Assembly (NCBI RefSeq): GCF_902500225.1
Contig: NZ_LR722668.1
Coordinates: forward strand, 1-64,000
From: Buttiauxella massiliensis
Lineage (GTDB): Bacteria > Pseudomonadota > Gammaproteobacteria > Enterobacterales > Enterobacteriaceae
Reading direction: 5' to 3'
DNA: 64,000 nt
A model generated the notes under the pieces. The model was given only the letters and a program-made list of their open reading frames with translations. It had not been told where the DNA came from and searched no databases. This document shows, piece after piece, positions 44,433 through 53,835 of this stretch. Made by a program: the position numbers and the translations under genes. How positions within the stretch are numbered: position 1 is the first letter of the stretch; every line of letters starts with the position of its first letter.

Positions 44433-45513
44433 CTGAAGCCTCTGATTCTGGAACTGTAACGTTAAATACTTCACTATATTTCAATTTTGAGCCGTAATTG
44501 CGCCACGCTTTAAGATCACCTACCTCTGTCGCCTTGAGATAACGAAGGTAATTCAGTTTTTGGCGATCCTGGTTCACCAGTTTCGAGATATTTATCTGGC
44601 TGATAGCCAGTTCGAGACTTTCCAGTGTATAGCGCGAAAAATGGGCAACATAATCATTCAGGATACAGCTGGTAATATGGTCGGTCGGCAATCTTAAAAA
44701 CTCGTTTTGTTGGGCTGCATTGGCAGAAATTCTATCCCCACGGAAAAGCATCAACGCGTCGTCCAGACGAGAAATTGACGAACGCCCTTGGAAATCTGAA
44801 AAATCATTAAATGAGAATTTAATTAGCTGAGACAGCGAATACGCTAATGCCGTGGGATATTGCATGAGCAACTGATGTGAGCGATTAAAACACTTTGCAA
44901 AGTCTTCAGTGGTTAACCGTTCAGCGCGCTGATCCTTCGCCATCACGCCATGTAAATAACGAACCAGGCCATCTTTGTACCAGGTGACTTCATTACAATG
45001 TTCCGTTTGGCTTATGAAGACGGCTATCGTATCGCCATCGAAATCATCCCGGCCAAACAGGCGCAAAAAACTCTGATCGACCTGCTCAAGCTGAGAGGTT
45101 GAAGCCACCAGCAAATCAATCTTAATGCGCTTAGGGCGTATCCCCCGGCGCGATAGCTTGATATCAAAAAAGCCTTTCTTCGCTGAACTGAGTTGTTTCA
45201 ATAACTCGTCCGGATGTCCGAGGACGACCCCATTCAGTTCAATCTCATCCACAAAATTCAATACGATATCTTCGGAACCAACCGATCGGGTAAGCCTGAA
45301 GTTATCGCCCGTCACCTCGCGCCCATCTATCGTCAGCGTAGGGTTGGCGACAGGGTGAATGCGCTCGTGTTGATTAAGCTCTGATAATGAAGAAAACTCC
45401 ATAGGACACTCACGGCAGCGAAATTTTTGCGTCCCCCCATTTTCTTGCGATGAAAAACCTCGTTCATGAAAGAGGTCAATTGCAGTTTCCTGGATCCAAC
45501 CAACAGTGGGCAT
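44425..45513 (-). CDS. C2H2 zinc-finger protein of the defence module
   Basis: A 362-residue protein with a textbook C2H2 finger at residues 33-53: C33-x2-C36-x12-H49-x3-H53, with the core F40 and L46 in place. The remaining 300 residues match no family I know; they include a beta-rich region (60-130) and a helical C-terminal half. AGGAGCAG stands just before the ATG. It is the first gene of the three-gene overlapping set, 103 bp after hsdR. Classical C2H2 fingers are rare in bacteria and usually bind DNA, so a nucleic-acid sensing role is possible. Confidence 0.88.
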   Translation of the reverse strand: MPTVGWIQETAIDLFHERGFSSQENGGTQKFRCRECPMEFSSLSELNQHERIHPVANPTLTIDGREVTGDNFRLTRSVGSEDIVLNFVDEIELNGVVLGHPDELLKQLSSAKKGFFDIKLSRRGIRPKRIKIDLLVASTSQLEQVDQSFLRLFGRDDFDGDTIAVFISQTEHCNEVTWYKDGLVRYLHGVMAKDQRAERLTTEDFAKCFNRSHQLLMQYPTALAYSLSQLIKFSFNDFSDFQGRSSISRLDDALMLFRGDRISANAAQQNEFLRLPTDHITSCILNDYVAHFSRYTLESLELAISQINISKLVNQDRQKLNYLRYLKATEVGDLKAWRNYGSKLKYSEVFNVTVPESEASDD

Positions 45514-45616
45514 ATCTGCTCCTGAAAACGAATTCTATTTACTCATGTGGTAGAAAGTGAACAGTGGAGACGCATTTTATTAACTTTCCAACTTTCCCTA
45601 CCCGTCAGCAAAAAAA

Positions 45617-48600
45617 CTACGCCCCTTTCAACATATCAAACACAACCCGCGCAAACCCTTTTGCCAGTTCTGGGTTAGACAGGTACTGCATCATCATCTC
45701 TTGCTGGGCGTCGTTGCTGTCCATTACCGCGTCATCAATCGCTTTAGGGAAATCCCCCAGCATGGCTTGTTCGCGGGTATTGTTGGCAATCTGAGTCATC
45801 ACCGCCTGGTTTTCTGATAACTTGTCGCGCACGGTAAAGGCATAATTGATCATGTCTTTGTCGCTAAGGTTATCTGTAATAAACAGGTCGTTCAGGCGCG
45901 CCAAAATATTCGACAGGAACTCTTCTTTCTTATCCTTCGGCTTGGCTGTACCAATGTCATTGCCCGGCTCGATTTTGTACTCTTCTGCATCTTCCTGAAG
46001 CTTGAGATGCTGCTCGTGGAGTTTTGATAAGCGGTAATGGCTCATCTCCACGTTGCTTAAATCAATCTCGTCTTCTTCAATGCGCTGCTCATGCAGTAAC
46101 GGACGCAGATGGCGGGCAAACAGGCTGAGCTTTTCCAGTTCCTTGTCATCGTACTCAACGATTTGCGACATAAACTCATAAAAGCGTACAAAACTGCCGA
46201 GATCTTTCTTGAAGATATCCAGCTTGTCTTTCTCTTGTTTGCAATCTTTGAAGCTGTTTTCAGCGTTGGTGATCAGCACGGTATCGTTGGTTTTTTTTGT
46301 GCGTTCAAAGATTTCTTTTGCCAGCTTATAAGCCTCAACAGCGGAGGTATAACGCTTCTTCCATCGCTCAACGGCAGGTTTGCAGATATTGCTAATCGCG
46401 GCGTTTGATTTGTTTTTGGTGAAGAAGGCGTCACAGAATTGCTCGACTTCATTCCACTGGAAGATACCGCTGGTACGGAGTTTCTGGAACAACTCGAAGA
46501 CCTTTTGCGGATCGCTGACATCAGTCAGTTCAGCTGTTTGGTAGTAAGGCTGGAATGCACCCAGAACTTCCTCGGGCTCGTTCCAGAAATCAAGTACGAA
46601 GGTGCCCGACTGCGCTTTACCCGGATAGGTGCGGTTCAGACGAGATAACGTCTGTACGCACTCCACGCCACCCAGTTTTTTATCCACATACATGGCACAC
46701 AACTTCGGTTGGTCAAAACCGGTCTGGAACTTATTCGCCACCAGCATTACCTGATAATCATCGCTATCGAAGGCTTTGCGCATATCCCGGCCTTTCAGCC
46801 CTGGGTTCATATTGGTTTCGGTAAACTTCTGGTTCAGCAGTGCGAGGCTATTGTGGTCACTCTCCACAAATTCCACTTCACCAGAAAACGCGACCATGGC
46901 GTTAATCTTCTGGTAGTTGTTCTCCGCAATGTATTTATCAAATGCCAGTTTGTAGCGCACCGCCGCTTTGCGTGAACTGGTGACAACCATCGCTTTGGCC
47001 TGCCCGCCCAGTAAATGCATCACATGTTTTCGGTAGTGCTCAACAATCACTTTTACTTTTTGCGAGACGTTGTGTTCGTGCAGCACGACCCACTGGTTCA
47101 GTTTGATTTTGGCTTTCTTGCTGTCCACTTCCCGGTCAGGATCGTCCAGTTTTTGCAGCAGCTTATACGCCACCTTGTAGTTGGTGTAGTTCTTCAGCAC
47201 ATCAAGAATAAAGCCTTCTTCGATGGCCTGACGCATGGAGTAAACGTGGAAGGCTTCCGGCTTATTGGTCTTTGATGCGGGTTCCAGAGGATTAGGACGG
47301 CGGCCAAATAGCTCCAGCGTTTTGGCCTTTGGCGTGGCGGTAAACGCATAGTAGTTAAGATTACTGCTGTTTTTACGCGCCGCGATGGTGGCATCGAGGA
47401 TATCTTCCGAAGACAACTCCACTTCCTCATCCGCTTCGTCTTTCATCAGCACTTCTTTGAGCTGACGCGCCGTTGAACCGCTTTGCGATGAGTGCGCTTC
47501 ATCAGCAATTACCGCATATTTACGCTGCTTTAGGCTGGCACTTTTTTCAATCGCCTTCATTACATGCGGGAAGGTCTGGATGGTAACGATGATAATCGGC
47601 TGTGAATTTTCCAGTGCACTGGCGAGCTTTTCTGATTTTGAGCCATCGCCCTCTTTATTGTTGATGCGCCCGACCACGCCATCGGCGTGTTCAAACTGGT
47701 AAATGGTGTCCTGGAGCTGGTCGTCCAGCACGGTGCGGTCTGTGACCACAATAACCGAGTGGAACTGCTTCTCGCCCTTCTCATCGTATAGTCGGGAAAG
47801 CTGGTGAGCAGTCCAGGCGATAGAGTTAGATTTCCCGGAACCGGCACTGTGCTGAATCAGATATTTATGGCCAGTGCCTTCATCTGCGGCAGCGCTAATC
47901 AGTTTATTCACCACATCCCACTGATGGTAACGCGGGAAGATCAGGCTCTCTTTTTTAACCTTCAGCCCGTTCCAGTCCTCTTTCTCTTCGATTTGCAGGT
48001 GCACAAAACTGGCGAGGATTTTCAGCAGGTTGTCGGGCAGCAGGACTTCATTCCACAGGTAGCTGGTGGCGTATTCGTTTTCATTTTCGGGGATTTCATT
48101 CCCCGCCCCGCCTTCCTGGGTGCCTTTGTTAAACGGCAGAAAGAAGGTGTCATCACCCGCCAGTTTGGTGGCCATGAACACTTCATACTGGCTGACGGCA
48201 AAGTGCACCAGTGCGCCACGTTTGAAGGTGAGCAAAGGCTCGGCTTTGTTGGTTACCGGGTCTTTCGGCAAACGTGTTTTTTTATATTGTTTAATCGCGT
48301 TATGTACCGCTTGCTTGAACTCAGATTTCAGCTCAAGTGTGGCAATCGGCAGGCCGTTGATAAACAGCACCAGATCAATACGCCACTTCTTGGCTACTGA
48401 GACAGTTTCATCAAGTGCCGCTTTGGTGGCATACGGGCTATAAACCAGTTCAGGCACCACACGGCAGATATTCTGTTCATAACGCGCCAGGGTTTCCGGG
48501 TTGAGATTGTGCTCGGGCTTAAACTGGCACAGCGAAAAGCGCGCATTGTGGCTTTTGATGCCGTGGCGCAATACGCCCAGCGTACCGTAAGTGCGCGACA

Positions 48601-48865
48601 GCTGATCAGTGGCGTTGTTATCGGCTTTTTTAAGTTGGCCCACCAGCAAGTCGAGGAAATGGCGCTCGGTATCGGTGGGGTAAATCTTCGAGAATTTCTC
48701 CCACTCCAGCGGCTGAGTGTTTTGCACAAAGGCAATGGCATCCTGCGAGTACAAAGCACGTTCGCGGTCATAGCTTTCTGGTTTGCCACGACTCCAGCCT
48801 TTCTCTTCCATTTGAGCAATCATTTCATCCTGGAAAATGAGCTCTTTGGTGGTATCCATACTCAT
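45617..48865 (-). CDS. hsdR: Type I restriction enzyme R subunit
   Basis: A 1082-residue motor-nuclease subunit of a type I restriction enzyme. The PD-(D/E)xK nuclease is near the N-terminus (D164, E178-L-K180 in DLVLFINGLPIATLELK); the SF2 translocase follows with Walker A HSAGSGKSNSIAW (about 339-351) and DEAH (455-458); helicase motifs continue to NKFQTGFDQPKL and RLNRT. The C-terminus ARVVFDMLKGA is duplicated at 41343. Its ATG overlaps the hsdS stop by 4 bp. No disruption is seen, so it should be active. Confidence 0.97.
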   Translation of the reverse strand: MSMDTTKELIFQDEMIAQMEEKGWSRGKPESYDRERALYSQDAIAFVQNTQPLEWEKFSKIYPTDTERHFLDLLVGQLKKADNNATDQLSRTYGTLGVLRHGIKSHNARFSLCQFKPEHNLNPETLARYEQNICRVVPELVYSPYATKAALDETVSVAKKWRIDLVLFINGLPIATLELKSEFKQAVHNAIKQYKKTRLPKDPVTNKAEPLLTFKRGALVHFAVSQYEVFMATKLAGDDTFFLPFNKGTQEGGAGNEIPENENEYATSYLWNEVLLPDNLLKILASFVHLQIEEKEDWNGLKVKKESLIFPRYHQWDVVNKLISAAADEGTGHKYLIQHSAGSGKSNSIAWTAHQLSRLYDEKGEKQFHSVIVVTDRTVLDDQLQDTIYQFEHADGVVGRINNKEGDGSKSEKLASALENSQPIIIVTIQTFPHVMKAIEKSASLKQRKYAVIADEAHSSQSGSTARQLKEVLMKDEADEEVELSSEDILDATIAARKNSSNLNYYAFTATPKAKTLELFGRRPNPLEPASKTNKPEAFHVYSMRQAIEEGFILDVLKNYTNYKVAYKLLQKLDDPDREVDSKKAKIKLNQWVVLHEHNVSQKVKVIVEHYRKHVMHLLGGQAKAMVVTSSRKAAVRYKLAFDKYIAENNYQKINAMVAFSGEVEFVESDHNSLALLNQKFTETNMNPGLKGRDMRKAFDSDDYQVMLVANKFQTGFDQPKLCAMYVDKKLGGVECVQTLSRLNRTYPGKAQSGTFVLDFWNEPEEVLGAFQPYYQTAELTDVSDPQKVFELFQKLRTSGIFQWNEVEQFCDAFFTKNKSNAAISNICKPAVERWKKRYTSAVEAYKLAKEIFERTKKTNDTVLITNAENSFKDCKQEKDKLDIFKKDLGSFVRFYEFMSQIVEYDDKELEKLSLFARHLRPLLHEQRIEEDEIDLSNVEMSHYRLSKLHEQHLKLQEDAEEYKIEPGNDIGTAKPKDKKEEFLSNILARLNDLFITDNLSDKDMINYAFTVRDKLSENQAVMTQIANNTREQAMLGDFPKAIDDAVMDSNDAQQEMMMQYLSNPELAKGFARVVFDMLKGA

Positions 48866-50241
48866 GCGGTAGCTTCCTCTGATGCCTCGATATCGCTGGT
48901 GTCTGGTGCAACCCAGTTACGCACGTCGATTTTGCCGGTGACGGCGGCGGAGATAAGGGCGGTGCGGCGTTCTTGCAGCAGTAAAAGCGAGTGTTCCGCA
49001 TTACTGATTAATTTTGAATATTGAGATTTAATGTTCCCAACAATATCATCAATCTGTTTTTGCTCTGCATATGGCGGAATTACAATCGGTATGTTGTATA
49101 CTTGCTCTACTCTTAAGTGACTTACCGTACTACCCGCAGCCTCACTATCAATATATCTTTTAAGGCAATCTGAAGTTAAATAGTCAAATAAAAATTTAGT
49201 GTATTCAGTGTCATGACAAATAAAGTTCATCATTCGCTGCCCCATACAAAGCTTTGTATTCTCAGGAACTATACAGACCTCTCCAGCTGGTGCTTCACGG
49301 GTAAAAAGTATTGAACCAACAGGTGGAACACCTCTATCCGTCCAAATTTTATAATCTCTTTCATTTGTATAAAGTGCACCATCCAGTATCAAAGACTGTT
49401 TTTTTACATTAGTAGTTCGTACAACCAAATATTCACCATCATCAAAATACTCAGGTGTCCTATTTTTACAGTCTATAATACTTGCAATATGTTTTAATTT
49501 TTTAACATCCCAATGCTCCGGTACGTCCCCCAACCACTCAACACCAGAATCTTTCATCGGCACATCAGGGTTTAGCCCTTTAGTGACGGCATGGCTAATC
49601 ACTGCCTGACGTTTTTCTTTTAGCAGTTCAATCAGTTGCTGCTGCTTTTCGATCAGGTTATCGATTTTTGCGGTTTCGTGATCGAGGAAAGATACTATTT
49701 TATTCTGTACAGTTAACTCAGGATAGGTTAAATGGAGATTTTCAATTACACCCATTCCAATATTAGGCTGTGTTCCTTGACTCCAAGAAAGTTGTACGCT
49801 GGTTTGAAAAAAATCAGCTAGCATAGAGTAATAAACATACCGAGGAGCAATTATTTCTTTATTACATCGTATAAGTGCCAAAGGGGACCAAATGTTGAAT
49901 ATTTCATCTGTCTCAACAATAGCTACTGCCCCGGTAGTATTCCCTGACTTCACCATAAAAATATCATCACGCTGTGGTAAACACTTCAAGCTATATTTTT
50001 CGTGAAGATTAAATGATATGTAAGCTCTCTTCCTTGAAAAATCCAACTTATTAAGCTTAATTGCTTCCGCAGAAAGAAATGGAACCCCATCATCTATAAA
50101 ATTTGGTGTTTCATGTGGCCCATCAGTTATTTTGGCAGAAACCACAAATTTCAATGCAACTCTAGTCCATTCCAAGGGAATGATATCTATCCATTGGCTA
50201 TTTGCTGATTGGTATTCCGGATACGCCTTATATTTAGCCAT
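48862..50241 (-). CDS. hsdS: Type I restriction enzyme specificity subunit
   Basis: A 459-residue S subunit with two target recognition domains (about 1-180 and 230-420) separated by a long helical spacer (DHETAKIDNLIEKQQQLIEL, then KEKRQAVISHAVTKGL) and a second one at the C-terminus (LQERRTALISAAVTGKID), so it recognises a bipartite DNA site. The site cannot be predicted by eye. The TRD regions are AT-richer than hsdM and hsdR, as is common for S genes that exchange domains. Its ATG shares one base with the hsdM stop. Confidence 0.96.
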   Translation of the reverse strand: MAKYKAYPEYQSANSQWIDIIPLEWTRVALKFVVSAKITDGPHETPNFIDDGVPFLSAEAIKLNKLDFSRKRAYISFNLHEKYSLKCLPQRDDIFMVKSGNTTGAVAIVETDEIFNIWSPLALIRCNKEIIAPRYVYYSMLADFFQTSVQLSWSQGTQPNIGMGVIENLHLTYPELTVQNKIVSFLDHETAKIDNLIEKQQQLIELLKEKRQAVISHAVTKGLNPDVPMKDSGVEWLGDVPEHWDVKKLKHIASIIDCKNRTPEYFDDGEYLVVRTTNVKKQSLILDGALYTNERDYKIWTDRGVPPVGSILFTREAPAGEVCIVPENTKLCMGQRMMNFICHDTEYTKFLFDYLTSDCLKRYIDSEAAGSTVSHLRVEQVYNIPIVIPPYAEQKQIDDIVGNIKSQYSKLISNAEHSLLLLQERRTALISAAVTGKIDVRNWVAPDTSDIEASEEATA

Positions 50242-52604
50242 TAGGAATGTACCTCCTGCAGCAGCTTCATAATCTCGGCGCTTACGGCATCCAGATCGGC
50301 ATCAATCTCTTCTAATGGGCGTGGTGGCTGGTAAACATAGAAGTGACGGTTAAACGGAATCTCATAACCGACAATACCCACTTCATTGTCTTTGGCATCG
50401 CGCTTATCGGCATTAATCCAGGCATCGGCCACGTGCGGCAGGACTTCGGCTTTAAAGTAGTTTTCAATCAGATCGCTGGTGGCAATAGCAGGGTTTAACG
50501 GCACGTTTTCGTTATCACGCAAATCACCATCCTGCTCGAATTCCACCACCTTGCCTTTGTATTCAAATGCACCGTACAGCGGCTGGACAGCTTCTTTCAG
50601 TACCTTTTTCACTACCGGTTCAGCGGCAGGGTTTTTAGTGGTGATGGCGTCGATAAACTGTTTGTTCTCTTTGGTATCGAGCTTAACACCTGCAGTTTTA
50701 ATCGCACTTTTGAGTGTCAACTGGAACTCATTAAAGTCATTACTCACCAGCTCTTTGCCACCAGCCTTAGCACCCAACGCCGTCTGGATTTGCTGCGCCT
50801 TATTCATCAATGCACGTTGAGCCAGCCAAAGTTTGCTGTCCAGCAGGTCTTTAATCTGCTTCTCTTTCAGCTCGGCAAATTCAGCTTTGATAATCGCACG
50901 GGCTTCTACTTCGATATCGGCAAAGTCACCGTAGTTGTCGTCTTGCCACTGTGCGGCGAACTCTTCATATAAACGTTCCATCGGTGCATTCAGTGGTTTG
51001 GTGGCAAAGCGCAGGGTGGCAATCGCTTCCTCAGTCACCTGTGCAGACAAACGTAACGGGCGCTCAATGGTCAGGCGGCGGTAACCAAAATCAGTGCTGT
51101 TAAAGATTTTGCTGGCGAAGGTTTTCGGTGCTTCGGTTTTGGCAGTTGCAGATTGGCGGCCCCGGTTAGATTTTTGCTCAGGCGCTTTATCCAGGCCTAA
51201 TTCTTCAAGAGAAGTCGCCTCCACCACTCCAAACTCACCAAAAGTACGGGTGATAAGCTTGATGTCTTCCTCGCCCATCAGATTACGCTTGGAACCTAAA
51301 GACTTACGCATCTTGCCGCACAGGTTGGTGCCATCAATGAGCTGGACTTTGCCCTTGCGCTCCGGGGCTTTCTTATTCGACAGAATCCAGACGTAGGTCG
51401 CAATGCCGGTGTTGTAGAACATATCCGTTGGCAGCGCGACGATGCCTTCCAGCAAATCGGCTTCCAGAATATAACGGCGTATTTCACTCTCACCGCTACC
51501 CGCCCCGCCGGTAAACAGTGGTGAACCGTTGAGGATAATCCCGATACGCCCGCCATTACTCACCGAGCCATCCACTTTATCGCTATCGCGCATTTTGCTA
51601 ATCAGGTGCATCAGGAACAGCAGCGAGCCATCAGATACACGCGGCAGGCCAGGACCAAAACGCCCGTTAAAACCTTTTTGCAGATGCTCGTCGTTAATCT
51701 CGCCTTCAATCTTTTTCCAGTCCACGCCAAACGGCGGGTTAGAAAGCATGTAGTCGAACTGGTCTTGCGGTAACTGGTCATTAGAAAGCGTGTTGCCTAG
51801 CTTGATGCGGCTGACATCCTGGCCTTTGATCAGCATATCGGCTTTACAGATGGCGTAAGATTCCGGGTTCAGCTCCTGGCCAAATGCGCGCATCACCGCT
51901 TTTGGGTTCAGTTCGTGCACGTATTCCATACCAGAAGAGAGGAAACCGCCAGTACCGGCTGTCGGGTCGTAAATAGTGCGGATGATGCCGTCTTTCGACA
52001 ACGCTTCATCATCTTCCATAAACACCAGCGAAGTGGTTAAGCGCACGATATCGCGTGGGGTAAAGTGCTCCCCGGCAGTCTCGTTTGAGCTCTCCGCAAA
52101 ACGACGAATCAGCTCTTCAAACACCAGGCCCATTTCATGATTGGAAATGGCTTTCGGGCTCAGGTCAGTGGTGGCGAATTTCTTAACGATTTTATACAGC
52201 AGGTTTGCATCATCCAGCAGGCCAACAAACTCGCTGAATTTGAAATGCTCAAAGATTTCACGCGCATCCTTTGAGAAAGACTGCACGTAGTTCTCGAGGT
52301 TGGCCTTGATATCGTTCTGCCCCATCTTGCCCAAATCCATCGGGGAATTATTGAAGAACGACAGGCCTTTGGTAGCACGTAACAGGAACTTCTCTCGGCC
52401 TTCTTCCGGCAACGGGCTGGCCTTCAGCTTCTCCGCTTCCGCAACCACAGCATCTTTGGTTGGTGCTAACACGCACTCAAGACGGCGTAACAGCGTAAAA
52501 GGCAGAATCACGCGCCCGTACTGGGACTGCTTAAAGTCACCACGAAGCAGATCGGCGACCGACCAGATAAACGCAGCCGTTTGAGAAAAGTTAGTGTTAA
52601 TCAT
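50241..52604 (-). CDS. hsdM: Type I DNA N6-adenine methyltransferase subunit
   Basis: A 787-residue M subunit. The N-terminal HsdM_N region is followed by [10 protein letters not shown], the SAM-binding [11 protein letters not shown] (about 212-222) and the catalytic NPPFGVDW (about 289-296), which mark N6-adenine methylation. About 270 extra C-terminal residues beyond the usual 520-residue form carry acidic and Lys-rich helices, a known longer HsdM class. The start at 52604 ([12 protein letters not shown]) is chosen over the 66-bp longer frame by family pattern. First gene of the hsdM-hsdS-hsdR operon. Confidence 0.95.
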   Translation of the reverse strand: MINTNFSQTAAFIWSVADLLRGDFKQSQYGRVILPFTLLRRLECVLAPTKDAVVAEAEKLKASPLPEEGREKFLLRATKGLSFFNNSPMDLGKMGQNDIKANLENYVQSFSKDAREIFEHFKFSEFVGLLDDANLLYKIVKKFATTDLSPKAISNHEMGLVFEELIRRFAESSNETAGEHFTPRDIVRLTTSLVFMEDDEALSKDGIIRTIYDPTAGTGGFLSSGMEYVHELNPKAVMRAFGQELNPESYAICKADMLIKGQDVSRIKLGNTLSNDQLPQDQFDYMLSNPPFGVDWKKIEGEINDEHLQKGFNGRFGPGLPRVSDGSLLFLMHLISKMRDSDKVDGSVSNGGRIGIILNGSPLFTGGAGSGESEIRRYILEADLLEGIVALPTDMFYNTGIATYVWILSNKKAPERKGKVQLIDGTNLCGKMRKSLGSKRNLMGEEDIKLITRTFGEFGVVEATSLEELGLDKAPEQKSNRGRQSATAKTEAPKTFASKIFNSTDFGYRRLTIERPLRLSAQVTEEAIATLRFATKPLNAPMERLYEEFAAQWQDDNYGDFADIEVEARAIIKAEFAELKEKQIKDLLDSKLWLAQRALMNKAQQIQTALGAKAGGKELVSNDFNEFQLTLKSAIKTAGVKLDTKENKQFIDAITTKNPAAEPVVKKVLKEAVQPLYGAFEYKGKVVEFEQDGDLRDNENVPLNPAIATSDLIENYFKAEVLPHVADAWINADKRDAKDNEVGIVGYEIPFNRHFYVYQPPRPLEEIDADLDAVSAEIMKLLQEVHS

Positions 52605-52947
52605 GAGTGATACCAAAGAGTGTGAAGAATGGACGTGATTATACATAAGCCATTTTGCATCGCACTGCATTGATGCGCATCGTTTTGAAACTAGGTTTTC
52701 AGATAGATCACTTTGCTTAAAGGTAACAAAAATGCTGCTTTCTTTAAGTTGTTATTGCGCAAACATGACAGACTTAGAAATAAGAAGTTACTTCAAATTA
52801 TTCAATACATTTTCGACATGTGAAACTAATTAATTATTGATTTCATGCATGTTTTCAACATGTACCTGATGATTTAATAAACGTAAATTAACTCGATATT
52901 GCTCATACGAAACGGTAGAGAGCACATTCTCGATTTGGCCAACTCTC
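52605..52947. promoter_or_regulatory. Divergent control region between hsdM and the secreted-protein gene
   Basis: A 343-bp AT-rich region that must hold promoters in both directions. It contains the 10-bp palindrome GATGCGCATC (52672-52681) near the hsdM side and two near-identical 12-mers, TTTTCGACATGT (52810-52821) and TTTTCAACATGT (52852-52863), 42 bp apart. These are possible operators. No open frame of note. Confidence 0.45.
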
Positions 52948-53760
52948 ATGAAAAGATTAGTTATTTCTGTAGTTATTACCGCCGCGACGTTTTTTTCTAA
53001 TGCCGTCAATGCTGATTATGGTACTGAAGCGGCAACGTCCTGGGGACAAAACTTTTCAACGCAACACGGTAATATTACTTACATGTACAACCGTCATCGT
53101 AAAGACCCCATGCAAGAACTAGCGGATGAGTTAAATCAAGCATGGCAGTACGGTGCGATACACAAGGGCGCAGAGTTTGATACAAACAAAATTCGTGATG
53201 TTGCACTTGGTAGAATCCAATCACTACAAATTTCACAAATTGTAGGTAATGAAGGTGTTATTGAGCTGGTGGATGTTTGGGTTGAAGCACTGCAAGCCGG
53301 TAGTGAAGGTGTCAACACCGTATCAATAACCCCCAATCCATCTATTCCTGATTCTGATTCTGATATAAATGGGAAAAAATATACTTGCCAAAAAGTACTC
53401 TGGAAAAATAATGAAGGCAGCAAAGGAGATATCGCAGGCAACGAAAATTATGATTATAGCATCCTGGACAAGGGTGACTCATTCCAATGGAATTTTATAC
53501 ATGGAATGAGAGGTGATTCCACAGGTTCAACATCAGGAAATGAAACCACCCATAAAGCAGTGCCAGATGCTAAGTTAGTGAAGAAGGCGACCGAAGCAGA
53601 TGGCTCAGCCATTTATGAACTGAAGTTAAATAATGTTCAGGAATATGATGGAATACATACTGTCGTATACGCTCGCCGGGACAAACCAAATAATACTCAT
53701 GAGTACTATGTAACAGATTTGACTGAAAAAACATCACTAACATTTTTAAACTGCAAATAA
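52948..53760 (+). CDS. Predicted secreted protein of unknown function
   Basis: A 270-residue protein with a signal peptide (MKRLVISVVITAATFFSNAV, cleavage probably after NADY or nearby) and a mature part without recognised domains. The mature region has Asn/Asp/Ser-rich stretches (IPDSDSDINGKKYTC, RGDSTGSTSGNET) and two cysteines far apart (about 146 and 269) that could pair in the periplasm. The gene is AT-rich and lies between hsdM and the ankyrin-like gene. Function unknown. Confidence 0.8.
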   Translation: MKRLVISVVITAATFFSNAVNADYGTEAATSWGQNFSTQHGNITYMYNRHRKDPMQELADELNQAWQYGAIHKGAEFDTNKIRDVALGRIQSLQISQIVGNEGVIELVDVWVEALQAGSEGVNTVSITPNPSIPDSDSDINGKKYTCQKVLWKNNEGSKGDIAGNENYDYSILDKGDSFQWNFIHGMRGDSTGSTSGNETTHKAVPDAKLVKKATEADGSAIYELKLNNVQEYDGIHTVVYARRDKPNNTHEYYVTDLTEKTSLTFLNCK

Positions 53761-53835
53761 TAAAACCAAGAAATAGCTTAAGTTATTAAAAATGCAAATA
53801 AAACCAAATGCAAGCATTAGAGGTTGTTATATATT

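Noticed and set aside
47804-48400. Long plus-strand frame of 198 codons inside hsdR
   Set aside because: Opposite strand of a conserved gene, no ribosome site, no recognisable protein.
52538-52670. N-terminal extension of HsdM to position 52670
   Set aside because: The extra 22 residues do not fit the HsdM family, which starts near [12 protein letters not shown]; the ATG at 52604 is preferred.
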